Below are positions 9,031 to 20,619 of a stretch of 64,000 bases of DNA, piece by piece. Made by a program: the position numbers and the translations under genes. The DNA is from Thereva unica (taxonomy: Eukaryota > Arthropoda > Insecta > Diptera > Therevidae). The notes beneath the pieces are model-generated. The model was not told where the DNA came from. It searched no databases and saw nothing but the letters and a program-made list of their open reading frames with translations. Numbering within the stretch: position 1 is the first letter of the stretch; each line of letters starts with the position of its first letter. Location: the NCBI GenBank assembly GCA_949987705.1, contig OX465281.1, positions 200,991,112-201,055,111 on the forward strand, in the 5' to 3' direction.

Positions 9031-9770
9031 TTTTTTTTATATGAAAAAACCAAGCTTAGGAGTAACTATACTACCAGTCCGTCATGTCGTTCAGTTCATG
9101 GTGCAATGTCTAGTAGTAAGCTTGATTTGAAGAATAAAGGAGAATAGGAAAGGTTAGGGGGGTTTGGAGGGTGTAAAAGAAAATGACGATGAACCTCACG
9201 TTTGAACTCTAAGGTGTTGTACGAGTTCGGAAATACTGACTGCGGGAGATTATTCCACAGTCGAGTTGTTCTATTCATAAACGAACTTCTATATCGTTAA
9301 AGGGTCGCTGGCTTCACCTTTTTTTGGGATTGGCTGAACATGAGCTAGTTTCCAAGAGTCGGGATACACTCCGGAGAAGTAAGACAGGGTAAAAAGTTTG
9401 CGCAGGGGTTTAGCCAAAGGTGAGGCACATTTTTTAAGTATCATAGGGGGGATTTTGTCGGGACCAGTGGATTTATTGACATCGAGTTCTTTGAGACACC
9501 TAAATACCTCGCGAGTCCTGAAGTGAACCCCGTCCATTGAGTGGGTGGTATTCTCAAGAGTGGGGGGTAACATAGCAGCATCGGGTAGAGAAGAATTTGC
9601 GGCGAACAGAGAAGCTAATAGGTCGGCCTTGAGTTTGCTTTCTGTTATCACTTCCTGGTTGTGAATAAAGGGAGGTGTTGAGGAGGAAGTAGTCCTTGTT
9701 GTGAATAAAGGGAGGTGTTGAGGAGGAAGTAGTGTAGTAGTGGAGTGGAGGGTTGTCTCGCTACCCACAC
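9031..9770 (-). pseudogene. CR1/Jockey-like LINE with internal deletion, complete 3' end
   Basis: Reading leftward, 9,768-9,289 encodes the N-terminal part of the RT: 'FRCLKELDVNKSTGPDKIPP', 'LKKCASPLAKPLRKLF' and 'GVYPDSWKLAHVQPIPKKGE' (RT blocks 0-1). At about 9,290 it jumps directly to the extreme C-terminus 'SFMNRTTRLWNNLPQSVFPN' and 'LEFKREVHRHFLLHPPNP' (9,278-9,096). The palm and thumb are therefore deleted. The 3' UTR follows, ending in a T tract (9,031-9,038, the poly-A tail on this strand). The same C-terminus plus UTR recurs at 18,031-18,290, 47,330-47,690 and 51,528-51,890; the UTR alone recurs at 14,139-14,240. Confidence 0.75.
9661..9733 (+). repeat. Two-copy 40-bp tandem duplication
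   Basis: GTGAATAAAGGGAGGTGTTG starts at 9,661 and again at 9,701, each followed by AGGAGGAAGTAGT. The duplication lies in the LINE RT reading frame (minus strand, PPQHLPLFTTR repeated) and adds residues there. Confidence 0.85.
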
Positions 9771-9823
9771 TGGCCTAAAACGATCCGCCCGCACTACCCG
9801 TGGGTATACCCAACCAACCAGGC

Positions 9824-10135
9824 TCAGCGCTTTTTGTATTTTGATATGGTATTTACAACTTCTTCTATTGTTGGTTCTGACGAATCGGCTTTCTTTAAAG
9901 AAATATCTAAGGTTCTTCTCCCACACAGTATGTCATTGATACAACTCCGCCGTTGTCTGGAACTCCGCCAAGGTCTGGTTCCAAGTCCAGGGTGTGAAAA
10001 AAGGAGAGTGGTCGACCTGCCGAATTGACCGAAGAAACTAGGCAAGAAACCGACACCGACAGCAGCATATCCGTTGCGGGGACGTCCCGCTCGGACCGCC
10101 AGCTGACGGATCAAAGAAGAAGAAAGAAGAGGAAG
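9824..10135. pseudogene. Mixed LINE debris
   Basis: The minus strand near 9,830-9,915 reads 'SSEPTIEEVVNTISKYKKR', which resembles the linker just before RT block 1 (EVxxAIxxLKxxKAPG), but the match stops there. On the plus strand, 10,077-10,130 (GCGGGGACG then CCGCCAGCTGACGGATCAAAG) duplicates the LINE 3' terminus at 5,494-5,545. The intervening sequence is unrecognised. Confidence 0.4.
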
Positions 10136-10139
10136 ATGT

Positions 10140-11870
10140 CATCGATACAGCTAGCTATACTACCATCCTTAGTTCCTACCATGTAGGCAGGTTTTTGTAC
10201 TTTCTTCACGATATTTATATCTTTGTAGGATTTCCTGGCGTCTCTATTATTAAAGGGCATTGATTTTATTTCTGAAGTTCGCTGGGTTTTTTTCTTTTAT
10301 GTTTTCCTCTTGCCGCTAATAGTAATATTTTTTTTTAAATAATTCATTTTATCTCAAATAACCTAATTGAAGTTATATGAAGTCAGTGGAGTGACTTTTC
10401 TGCATACTTAAATGTCTCGTATTCAATCTGAACAAAATTCTCTTCAGAATCCACTTCCTTCTTTTTACAAGGAACTGCCCGGAATGCTCCAAAAATTCCA
10501 GAAAAGGATCCTAAGGATATTATTGGGCAGATGTGCCAAAAATAAGGACAACACTCAACGTAAAAAGCTTCAAGGCATTTTCCGCAGTTTCTCTCTCTCC
10601 TCCTGAATGTAAAATGATAAGGTAATCACATCTTGATTCAAGGGTTTGTAAGGTCAACTCCTCCTTCCATGAAGCCTGTGATATTCGTAACTAATAACCA
10701 ATTGCTAAGACGTTAACTGCCACAAAAGAACTCTACACACAGATCCTGCATATATAAAACGATAAAATGAAAGACAAGAAGAAGTTTCTCAAAGAATTTA
10801 TTTATGTTACTTTTAAGCCCTGGAATTCCAATATCTATGCTTATGGGATCTCACGTTGAAAATTCCGAAAGAATCCCGTACGTAGTCGACAACTGCCCCA
10901 GAGTTGACTTAGGAGGGCTTGGTTAGCTCCGTGATGTACATATATATCTTAAAATATGTCGGTCGGTTTACCATTTAAAATGTGAATTATGTGCCCTTGA
11001 GAGGGCATCTATTGAATGTCGTCCTTTGTTTTTTTTATATAAACATTAATATATATTCACTGGAATTTAATGTCTTCAGGAAGAGATGGAGTACAATTGA
11101 ATTCTTGCCTTTCCACAATATTTTCGGCAACAAGAAATCATCGTCAACATTCATAAGAAAAGAAAAAGGAAACAGATCTTGTTGGTCACTTCAGGTATTC
11201 TGGATTGGATAGCCCTTAAACTAGAAACATGAGAAGAGCCCCTGAAAGTTCAGAAAGAAACTTGGCATTCTCTCACCTCATTCCTGGATGCTAGTAGAAG
11301 AAAAGGACGAGGTCGAAATGAAGGGAAAAAAGATGTTTACAGAGGAGCCTTCTTGCGGAATAACATCTTCATGCCTCAGGGCACAAGTAATTTGTTGCGT
11401 GTCAATTAATAACTCCAGCTCTATCACTTCGCCACGGAAAACGATATTCTGGATTAAGTTGAAATTCAAGACAGAGGGTGGCAAGTGAATAAAAAAGCTT
11501 TAAGGGATCTCATGAATTCCGTTTTTTTTCCCAAGTTGAAATGTTCCAATGGATCAAATTATTTTTCAAGGGAGACAGAAAAGTGCTGGAGTAGGGTTTC
11601 CTATTAAATTAAAATAAGTTGCTTCAGTTATTTAAGTAAGGACTCAACAAATGTGATTACGATACAAAGCATAACTTTTATCTCATATTTTTAGAGGGAA
11701 GTACAATTGAAATTATGCTTTTAGCACATACTTTTAACGATAGACATTTAGAATCGCTTTTAATTAAACTTATATTATTTTCATTGATCTGAGAAAATGC
11801 AAATGGAGCAAACATATTGACTATGTTTACTTAATACAGAACAAGATAGTTGTGGCGCCTAAAGACTAGC
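10140..11870. other. No recognisable feature
   Basis: Only short frames of up to 76 codons occur, without domain signatures. The overlapping frames at 11,278-11,488 lie on opposite strands of one unremarkable stretch. A CGA-rich low-complexity patch (11,925-12,010, 'gaatcgaaaacgagtcgcg'-like) follows immediately. Confidence 0.5.
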
Positions 11871-12204
11871 CACTAATTAGCATCAGGAACGCATTCTGTT
11901 GAATCTCTGCAAACATTACGAATCGAGATCGAATCGAAAACGAGTCGCGAAATATTCGAGAAGACTTCGAGACGAATGTCGATATCGAAACGAAATCGAT
12001 TTGTGAAAGAGGAAAACGGAATGCTACAGAAAACCGCTTCGGCCACCCGATAACGACGCGTAGTAGCCACTTTGAATCTAAGGGCTCCTTATTAATTTTC
12101 TTTGGTGGGCAGGAAGAAATTGTAAAAAAAAAATATAAACAAACAAGTGCTTATATGTATAGGATATTATATATTTAATATTTTTTTAAGAATGATATTC
12201 GAAG

Positions 12205-13060
12205 TTCCTTACGATTTTTCTACAACTGCGAATGTAACTCCAAATAAAATCTGTATCGCCATCTTGATTTTTTTACGCAAACTATTCATATAAGCAGGAT
12301 TTGATGTTGATCGGTTGCATTTTATACTTTTTAGTCTATTATATCGTCGCTTGCGCGACATACTGGCGTATCTTACAATTTTAACGTTACTGAACTAAGC
12401 CCACCAGTACACATAAACTCTAATGCTTCACCTTGTCACAAAGTTTCGTATGTGTAGGTAACAAAGTTTTCGAGTAGGACGTGTATACGAACTACGTATC
12501 TGAATAATTTATATCGCAAAATGTTGAAACCAAAACTTAAAAAACGCTGCCCTAAACAATTTGCTTCATACAAGATAGGAAAGCATGTCGTCTTAGCGAC
12601 TATATGTCCTCGGCCATTTTATGTCGGCCGCCATTTTGAATTTGGAATGTCGGCACAAAGCTAATTATATTATACCTGTCATACCCTTTCATTTGATAAC
12701 CATGTCGGGGGTCGGAGAACATAATTATAACAACTGTCCGTCATCTTCGAACCGCCATTTTGAATTTTTTTTTAAAATGCCAGATTTCATTGTCACGTGA
12801 ACTATGCATATATTTTGATGATGATCGGTTGTATTTTCTACTTTTAGTCTATTATATGGCTTCCGCCATTTTATATCGGTCGTCATTTTGAATTTGGAAT
12901 GGCGGAACACAGCTAATTATAATATACCTGTCATACCATTTCATTTGATACCAATGTTGGGGGTCGGGAACGCAATTACAACAATTGTCCGTCATCTTGG
13001 AACCACCATCTTCATTTTTTACATAATGGTCAGATTGCATTGTCACGCGAACTGTGTAAT
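12205..13060 (-). repeat. ATGGCGG repeat, two units in inverse orientation
   Basis: 12,205-12,660 is the inverse of the long unit at 2,665-3,155 (CGCCATCTTGATTTTTT, GTTGATCGGTTGCAT, 'ttatatcgcaaaatgttgaa', 'ttaaaaaacgctgcc'). A second unit, 12,660-13,060, repeats 'attatacctgtcatacc' and 'ccattttgaatttggaatg'. Frames here are shadows of the repeat. No gene is supported. Confidence 0.65.
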
Positions 13061-13164
13061 AAACGCATGTAATATCTCTCGATGGATATCAATTATTGCT
13101 CGATTTTTCATTTTTCCCAAATAAAACAAAACTTCGCCGCCTTCCGCGATTTATTTCTTCTTCT

Positions 13165-14136
13165 ACTCAGCCTTGCTGTTCATTCTTGATACCTGAGTAG
13201 TTGACAGTTCCGCCATCCAAATCCGAATACGTCTCAGATTCTTCCTCTGTACCCTTGATGTCAATATCGTCTAATTCCGGAGATGTAGCCACCCAGGGTT
13301 TCATTCGTTCTACACTATATACTGATTTGAACGGCTTCTGCGTTCTCTGTAAGCCCGGTGGATCAGTTCCCGTAATCGCCGATCCCATTCGTTTTCACTC
13401 GTTGTGGTTGTTCTAATAAACTGAAGAATAGATTGAATAGCACCTTCAATCACCCCATTAGCGCGAGGTGTGTGTTTCGCTTTTAGAACGTGTTGAATTC
13501 CCTTTTTCGCACAAAAGTCTTTAAATGTCTTGGCCGTGAATCTCCGTAGCAAGCCGAAGTAGGTCGTTAAATCTCTCAATGCGTTTATTTCTGAAACTGT
13601 TTTAGTACTACGCACTGCTTTAACTATAATGTACCTCGAGCAATGATCGATAATACCCAGGAAGTGAGTATGTCCACCTCTGCTCCGTGAAAACGGTCCA
13701 GGTGATCCATCTGCAACACTCGGAATGGAATGGGTACAAGGTCATTTCCGTAAAGCTCAGCTTCCTTCATTCCAAACAGGCCTTCACGTATGTTTTTGAA
13801 TAACCTTGTCTTTTCCGAAATGTCCAGATTCGTCGGGTGCCGTTTGCATAATTTTTCCTCTCACGGCTTTTGGTACTACCCACTTCGGATCTCCGTCAAC
13901 CATTCTGAATAAACGTCCATCCACCAATGATCCGATTTCAGCCAATCATCCGTTCCAACTCCTACACGAAGAATCTCATGCATAACTGTCGTCGGTGTGA
14001 CAGCTTCACCTACCGTAGCACGGCTAAGAGCATCTGCATGTCGAAGCCGACCCGACGCACGGTCTACAACCTCGAAGTCAAATTCCATTAACTTTAGCCA
14101 ACATCCACTGATTCTTGGGTTTAATGGCTTACTCAC
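13165..14136 (-). pseudogene. Ty3/gypsy-type pol remnant (RNase H end, integrase)
   Basis: From 14,136 leftward the minus strand encodes the end of a gypsy-type RT/RNase H, 'LKLMEFDFEVVDRASGRLRH' followed by ADALSRA, the family's HxDALSR landmark. Next comes a broken integrase zinc-binding region (GHFGKDKV near 13,820) and the core, with 'GHTHFLGIIDHCSRYIIVKA' and 'FCAKKGIQHVLKAKHTPRAN' then GVIEGA (glutamate of the D,D-35-E triad). The segment that should carry the second aspartate (family SDRGT) is missing between 'YFGLLRRF' and 'TAKTFKDF'. The C-terminus 'VERMKPW' precedes the stop near 13,167. In-frame stops and shifts (13,620-13,870) make it inactive. No LTR is visible here. Confidence 0.8.
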
Positions 14137-14138
14137 TT

Positions 14139-14240
14139 TTTTTTTGTGGTAAGATGAAGCTTAGGAGTCACCCTTTGTACTACTAGTCCGTCATGTCTTA
14201 CAAGTCATGGTGCAGTGTATAGTAATAAGCTTGGTCGTTT
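14139..14240 (-). mobile_element. CR1/Jockey-like LINE 3' UTR with poly-A, abutting the gypsy remnant
   Basis: The T tract at 14,139-14,147 is the tail. The following sequence (GAAGCTTAGGAGTCACCCTT, CTAGTCCGTCATGTC, 'tcatggtgcagtgtatagta') is the same 3' UTR as at 9,031-9,130 and 47,590-47,690. Its tail begins exactly where the gypsy-type frame stops being readable, so the LINE probably inserted into and truncated it. Confidence 0.75.
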
Positions 14241-15900
14241 GAATAGCAGCACAATCCGTTACCACAGTAAAATGTTTTCCGAGCAAGTAAACTCTGAATC
14301 TCTCCAAACTGCACACCAAACCTCTAACTCGTGGCTATGGCATTTTGAATATACTATTATCCTTTTGATATAATATTAATTACTTTACATGTATTGAAAT
14401 TGGAAATCTTTTGCTCAAACGATTCTATAAAACAATATGGAAGTCTTACGTAACATAATTTGTATCTCCCTTTATTTCCCACCCACACTTGCATCTAGAA
14501 GGTGCTATTGTCCAAATGATATAAACGTACACGCTTCCTCGAAGTATAAACTGTAACAGTATACTAAAAAAAATATATCGCCATTTTCAATAGCCATTTT
14601 TCTTTCCCTCTTTAAAGCATACCAGTTCTCAAAGATTCCCCAAAATTCCCCCAATGTTTTATGTCTTTACATTCACCAAGTTAACAAATCCAGAGGGGAA
14701 TAGATGCAAGCCAAACTTTTGTTAAGAAAGACATCAAGTGATCCTGAAAACACTGGTTCCCTTGAAATTGTGAAGCTTCGTCATATTTCTCAAGAGATTT
14801 GCAGAAGCCAAAATAATTTTCAAATTTTGTTCCTCGCTTAAAATCTGCTGCAGACACATTTCTCTTTTTTCGACAACATAATTGCGAGAACAGAGCATTC
14901 ATGTTCGATTGAAATAGGCAGAAAGGCAACCCTTCATCATATCCTTATTTTGTAACCATGCAAGGATTTCCACTTGGGTTTATATGTACATATACAGTCG
15001 CTAGTCGGTCCTGAAAAGGGAAGGGAAATTGTGCTGCCAATATTCAAGCCCGCCAAATAGGTACATTCATAATCTGCTCGAGAAACATGTTACACGAGTT
15101 AAATTTCCCGATTTATGAAGCTGTGTTAACTGAGATCAATACAGATGCAACATGCAAATGAAAGCGGTTTTAAAGAAGGATTTTTGTTTGTCCTGTTCCG
15201 GAACTGAGCGTGCACATTTTGATTTCAGCTGTGTTGACATTTCCTTGATATACCAGTAATGAAACTGCAGTGTTCTAAGCCAACATCTGATTGCGTTTTC
15301 TGCAGTATTTTTTACAACATCTGCAGTATTTTTTTGTTGCTATAAGATGCCATTGACATTGTAATCTGATGCATAATAATTAGAAATGAACATTTTGTGT
15401 GGTTCTATTTTGGAGACACACTATTGTCATAAATTGTGAACGGAATATCTGTTCAGGAAATTATGTGACGTAAATAATTTTAGGACAATACAGTGTAGTC
15501 AAGTTCCGGAGGTGTTGTGAGTTATGAATTATTTACACGGATGCCTTATAAATGACAAGCAGCAGAATACTCGAGCCATTGTGATTTCGCCCCAGACAAT
15601 ATCTTATTATATTTCGATTTTCAATTTCAATGCCATCAACAGAATTGAATTTGTGTGGATTTAGTATTGATTTCGCTTCGTTACAGTATCATAATTTGGC
15701 ACATTTTAAGGCAGTCACATACAAGGCCGTTCGGGGTAATTGAATAATATCAAAACATATTTTTTCCATGAAATAAACAACATAAAATCAATTGTCTGAT
15801 TTTCATGCGAATTGTGTATAAGGATAGATATGTTTTTCAATTGAATATATTTACATTGAGATAACATTGTTATAATTTCATACTAGCAGGGACTCGGAGC
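14241..15900. other. No recognisable feature
   Basis: AT-rich sequence with short frames only (largest 82 codons on the minus strand at 14,681-14,929, unrecognised). There are two short copies of 'TGCAGTATTTTTT' at about 15,303 and 15,322. No gene or mobile element is supported. Confidence 0.5.
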
Positions 15901-15903
15901 GCC

Positions 15904-17385
15904 TTGCTGCACCCAACGTTAAAACATTTAAAATTAATCTTCTTGAGTTCATTTCTCATGCTGTTTAAGACTTCGTTTCCAGGTGTTAAACAGATTGTGT
16001 TTACAATGATTTCGGCATTTGACAAGCTCTCCTATTCCATTATAATTCTCAAATTAAGAATGTTAGGCTTTCCGCAAGCCTTCTAGTATGGTTCCAGTCT
16101 TACTTAGGTGGCCAGACCTACCAATCTCTTTTTCGTGGATCCAAATCAGTAACCATTGAAGCGACATCCGGTGTCCCTCAAGGAAGTCATCTTGGCACTC
16201 TTCTCTTTATCCTATCAATTGATGACATTGTTCCCTTGCTAAGACACTGTAGAATATTGATTTACGCTGATGACAAATTGTATCGTCACACTCTTATCGA
16301 GGATTTTTTTTATGTGACAGACTAGAGTCTCAGGAAAGGCCCTTTATACTGTTGACCATCTTTTTCTTCGTATAGAGTGCAATGTCGAACAGCAGCTCTA
16401 GTTGGGTAGGAAGGAGCTGCCACAACCTACTCGCGATAGTTTTAGTCCACCTACTCCCAACGATTACTATCGCGACATTGATATCGGGGCATCGAGAAAC
16501 AATTCGCTAGAGTGTTATGCCTCCTGAAACGAGTTGAGTCTCATCAACCAACCGATGACATGCGCTTATGGTGGAGCGGGAAGGGCTAGGGAAGGCTATG
16601 ACAGGAGGAATCAGGAATCTAAAGAGGGAAGAAGAAAGAGGAAAGTTATGTAGGTGGGAAAGTGGAAAAGCCGAAGGACCGTGGGGCTGGCCGGGATTCG
16701 AACCCGGGACCGCTGGGATGGTAGCCAGACACCTTACACCCTAGGCTACCGAGGCCCCCTCTAAAGGGGAGGATTGCAAACTCTTACAAGTTGTCCTTGA
16801 TACCTTTTACTCTTGGTGTGCTAACAACAACCTGGTTCTTAATATTAGTAAATGTGAAATCATGACATTTAGCAGGAGACGCGGTCCTATAATTTTTAAC
16901 TACACCTTTTCTGTTGAGGGTATAAATCGTGTTAATTTTGTTAAAGATCTAGGGATTACATTTGATAGTAAGCTGGATTCTATTCACAAGCGTCGTGAGA
17001 TGGCCGATGTTGTATTTGTTCATCAGCTCCTTAATGGAAAGGTTGACTCTGGTTTTCTAAGTCGCCGTGAGTCTTTTAGAGAGAGTCGTTATAATCTGAG
17101 AGGTCCATCTCTTTCGCAAATCAACTCCTCTAACACGATTTACGGCAGATTTTAACCTGCCAATCGCATGTTCATTAATGTTAACAATAATATTAATGTC
17201 TTTAGCGTGAGCATTAGTAAAGATGTCCTTAAAAGGAGTCTTTTGAATCTCACGTGACCACTTATGTTTCCTGTTGCTTGCGTGGGTTACATGTTCATTT
17301 GGATTTTTTTTAATTTACTAATAGGGTAAATCTTTCTTGGCCCAGCTGAGGAGTGCGCCTTCTGTGTCAGAAGGGTTTACTCTAT
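15904..17385 (+). pseudogene. CR1/Jockey-like LINE, RT to 3' end, split by a SINE
   Basis: The plus strand carries 'SAFDKLSYSIIILKLRMLGF' (RT block with FDK), 'SGVPQGSHLGTLLFILSIDD' (family GVPQGSxLGPLLF), 'RHCRILIYADDKLYR' (catalytic YADD intact), then after the SINE 'CKLLQVVLDTFYSWC', 'NNLVLNISKCEIMTFSRRRG' and 'NFVKDLGITFDSKL' (family KDLGVxFDSKL). Downstream are 'KRREMADVVFVHQLLNGK' and a 3' end with 'MFINVNNNINVFSVSISKD'. A deletion follows FDSKLDS, and there is a frameshift near 17,150. The 3' part is duplicated in inverse orientation at 56,212-56,965. The SINE occupies 16,305-16,768; deleting it with one GAGGAT repeat leaves an uninterrupted frame. Confidence 0.8.
16305..16768 (-). mobile_element. 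tRNA-derived SINE, copy 1
   Basis: On the minus strand the element begins with a tRNA-like head (about 16,758-16,684) containing the B-box-like GGGTTCGAATCCCGG and an A-box-like TAGCCTAGGGTGTAAGG. It continues through an unrelated body with 'cctgtcatagcc', 'catgtcatcggttgg' and 'actcgtttcaggagg' and ends in a poly-A tail (16,305-16,310). GAGGAT flanks it at 16,299-16,304 and 16,769-16,774. About 10 bp between the head and the right-hand repeat is extra. It interrupts a LINE reverse transcriptase frame, so the SINE is younger than that LINE. Confidence 0.85.
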
Positions 17386-17654
17386 TACTATTTAAACCTT
17401 CAAAATTAAACTCTTCTTAACCATTAACCAAAACCCAACTATTCATATAACAGTTAGAGAGATTAGATTTAAAATGCATTTATTTAATGTATGACCAAAA
17501 TTACCTATGAATTCTTTAAAAACCACCAACGAATGCCTATAAAAGATCGAGACATTAGATTCAATATACATTTATGTACGCATTGATGTTGAGCTGGAAC
17601 CCGGTGCACAAATAAAAAACATACTATGTACTCAATCATTAAGGTGAAAATAAA

Positions 17655-18030
17655 CTTTTCATATTTTATTGGGGGCCCCAAGGGTTTTTATGTAACAGGG
17701 AGGCCGCAGTATCATAAAGTTTGGAAACCACTGCTTTATTTGATAGTTTCCTGATAAGGTTGTATAACTTGTGCATATTGATACTGTTTGCTGCTACTTG
17801 TGCTAAATTTTCATAGAATATCCTTTTATCTCTTCTTGCAACAAGTTTGACTTCTTTGGCTTTTTGTCGATATAATGTTTTCGTGTGTTCTAATTCATCT
17901 TCTCTGGTATTAGGTAGTTTTGTCCTTAACACTTTTCTTTCTCGGATATTTTTCCATGTTTCGTCTGAGATCCATTCTTTCCTTTCCGCTTGGACATAAC
18001 CTGGGACTTCTTCACATATGTTTCTAAATA
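17655..18030 (-). pseudogene. RTE-like LINE linker fragment
   Basis: The minus strand encodes 88 residues with 'ELEHTKTLYRQKAKEVKLVA' and 'RRDKRIFYENLAQVAANS', then 'LYNLIRKLSNKAV'. This is the endonuclease-to-RT linker typical of RTE-like LINEs (YRxKAKEVKRxxRRDKR...LYxIxRxLxGK). A diverged copy of the same segment, also on the minus strand, lies at 20,780-21,020. At 18,030 the sequence switches to the 3' end of a different LINE in the opposite orientation. Confidence 0.7.
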
Positions 18031-18290
18031 GAACAACTCGACTGTGGAATTATCTCTCGCAATCAGTATTTTCGAGCTCTTGCAACATCTAAGAATTTAA
18101 ATACAGGGTTCATCGCCACCTTCTTTAACACCCTCCCGAACTCTCATAACCCTTAACTTACTCCGCCGTAATAAGCTTACTGCAAGACATTGCTCCATGA
18201 CGTGACAAACGACATGACGTACCATGACGTACTGGTATTACAAGGGTACTTCCTGAGCTTAGAATTCCCACGTAAAAAAAATCACCAGCG
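18031..18290 (+). pseudogene. CR1/Jockey-like LINE 3' end
   Basis: AATAGAACAACTCGACTGTGG opens the 'NRTTRLW' C-terminus as at 47,427. The frame is degenerate afterwards. The UTR (GTAATAAGCTTACTGCAAG, 'cattgctccatgacgtga') and the tail, ending CCCACG plus eight A (18,268-18,281), match the same LINE family as the copies at 9.0 and 47.6 kb. Confidence 0.7.
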
Positions 18291-18352
18291 GTACTAAGCA
18301 TTCAATAAATATTGAGGATCTAGTAGTACATAGAAATTCTACTCGCCGTCCC

Positions 18353-18391
18353 ATTTATTTTATTTATTTATTTATTTATTTATTATTTATT
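18353..18391 (+). repeat. (TTTA)n microsatellite
   Basis: About nine TTTA/ATTT units with one interruption near 18,382. Confidence 0.9.
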
Positions 18392-18689
18392 GGATAAAGT
18401 ACACAAGATTACAATCTTTTAGAGTACAAAAGCAAACGGTAAATAATCCTAAATTCTTACAACTAGCTTAATATAGAGAAGTGAAGAATTTGAAAGAAGT
18501 AAGAGATTAAGAAAATACGATAGAGCTAGGTAAGCTAAGAACAGTAGAGTAGTAGTACTACTGCGAAGCTGGAAGAGAGCTTAGAAATATAGAACATTGC
18601 TTACCGTATCTGAGCAAAATTTTTAGAGATAATACTTTCAGACCTACATTGACTTAACAATGAGGAAAAATATTCGAAATCTTATAGTA

Positions 18690-19320
18690 ACTTATAATTC
18701 GTAGAAATTGATAGTAAACTTATGCAGGGAACAAGTTGGTTTTATACGCATTACATTAGATTGTTGTATGTTGTATGGAGAATGTAAAGAAATTTTGCAC
18801 CTTGATTTTGACCCACTACCATATAACCGATTAGCGTCAAACTTTGCACATATGTATAGTTGGCGTGAAATTGCCTTTTTGTAAAAACCCCGGCATGGGT
18901 TGGTATCAAATGAAAGGGTATGACAAGTATAATACGTTAGCCATGTGGCGACATTCGAAATTCCAAATGGCGGACTACCTTTTTCTTTATAACCCACTCG
19001 TTATGGGTCTCCAATGATAGGAAATGACAAGAAGAATACTATTAGCTGTGTGGCGTTATCCAAATTCAAAATGGCGCCCAACACAAAATGACAATAGGTG
19101 TGACAATAGAATACTATCAGCTATGTGGCGGCATTCCAAATTCAAAATGGCGGTTAACCTTTTTCATTAAAACGACCTTGGTTTGGGTGTCAAATGAAAG
19201 CGTATAACGAGTATATCGCAGTAAGCTGTGTGAAGTCAATTTAAATCTAATATAGCGGTCACTACAGAATGGCGGAAGACATACAATAGACTTAAAAGTA
19301 GAAAATAAAAAATATTGTTT
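18690..19320. repeat. ATGGCGG repeat block
   Basis: Three successive degenerate units each carry an ATGGCGG- or ATGGCG-type motif, 'TCAAATGAAAG', 'TAT(A/G)ACAAGTATA'-like sequence and 'AGCTGTGTGGCG'. The block ends 'cttaaaagtagaaaataaa' and runs straight into an AT-rich palindrome, the same order as at 1,795-2,210. Confidence 0.65.
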
Positions 19321-19625
19321 AAAAAAACTAAAAAATACGCTTTTATTTTAATATGAACTAAAAAGTAAAAAATAATTTTGAATGTAAAGTGTTTATTGCT
19401 CCAGCCAGTATACGGAAACAACCTACCTAAAAGCGTGGGGCGGTAGCTCCAGTTGTAATAAAATAAGAATATAGGTAAAGAGTGCCAGTTTTTTTTTGCA
19501 TTTCGAAAGGTAGGCTGTTTCCACATACTGTCTGCAGCAATAATAACTTTACACTAATAATTATTTTTTACTTTTTAGTTCATTTTAAAATTAAAGCGTG
19601 TTTTTTAGTTTTTTAAAACTATGAT
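19310..19625. repeat. AT-rich palindrome beside the ATGGCGG repeat
   Basis: 19,320-19,420 ('aactaaaaaatacgcttttatttt', 'gaactaaaaagtaaaaaata', 'aatgtaaagtg') is the approximate inverse of 19,515-19,620 ('acactaataattattttttac', 'tttttagttcattttaaaat'). One arm of the same family recurs alone at 42,185-42,290. Confidence 0.65.
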
Positions 19626-19639
19626 TTTACTTACAACTA

Positions 19640-20615
19640 AAACTAAATATAAAAAATGCCCCCAACGCTCCGAAATTTCCGAAGGGGAAGGTTTTCATGA
19701 AAAAAGTTTTGAGCCCAAGTTGAGGGTGGATTCGTTTGCACACAAAAGTCACCCCACCCCTTCATTCCCTCGTAAGTGGTGTGGGTGAATTTAAAATTTC
19801 ATATGGATTATGATTCTCTGAAAATAAATTTCAAACTTTTCTTCGATAATTTTTCCCGGCAGCATAGCTTAATAAATTATAATTAGTCCTTTGAACCTTT
19901 AACGCTAGACCATGAAATGCAGCTAAACTTGCTTTTGTCCTAACACGCTAAAATGTGTAGTAGTAGTCTATCCATTATATCATAGGAATACAAGTATTTT
20001 GTAAGGAAAATTCAATTTACTTTGTCATTTCGCAAGTCTTTGTTCAAGAGTTGAGAAGACTTCAAGTTTTTATAGTGTGCTCATAATATGTAGAATGCCT
20101 ATAATGTTAAAATTGCTTTGTTCTCACATTTTTGTGAAAGAAGTTTTGCATTCATGTAGGATATTTAAAGCAATATTAATATAGTAGACTAGAACTGGAA
20201 ATAGTTTTAAGACGTTTTAATAAAATTAGCATTATTTTTTTGAGATATTTGTACTCTATCTATTCAGGTTGAAGCACTTCCATGGAAGTGATATCTTTCA
20301 CCACAAAAGGAAATTTCACAAAATTTGAAACTTGTCGATTAGACATTCGATTCTGGAATGTCAAACACTTGGTGTTAACAAATCGATCATTCGTAAATTC
20401 GTTCATCAACACTGACAAGTATATTGATTGATATGCCTGATGTTTGGTATGTAGTTGGCAGGTTTTATACAACTGCATATTTCAATCATGCTTCGGTAGA
20501 TGCTAGCGAATGGGATACGATTTAAAATTGTTGTAACATTTTTTTGCGAAAACTTTAATTTGTAAGGATTTATGTTAACAAATGTTTTGTTTACTTTTTC
20601 AGTATTGGTATGCCA
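19640..20615. other. No recognisable feature
   Basis: Short frames only (72 codons or fewer). The minus-strand frame at 20,260-20,478 has no recognisable motif. AT-rich intergenic-type sequence. Confidence 0.5.
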
Positions 20616-20619
20616 ATAT

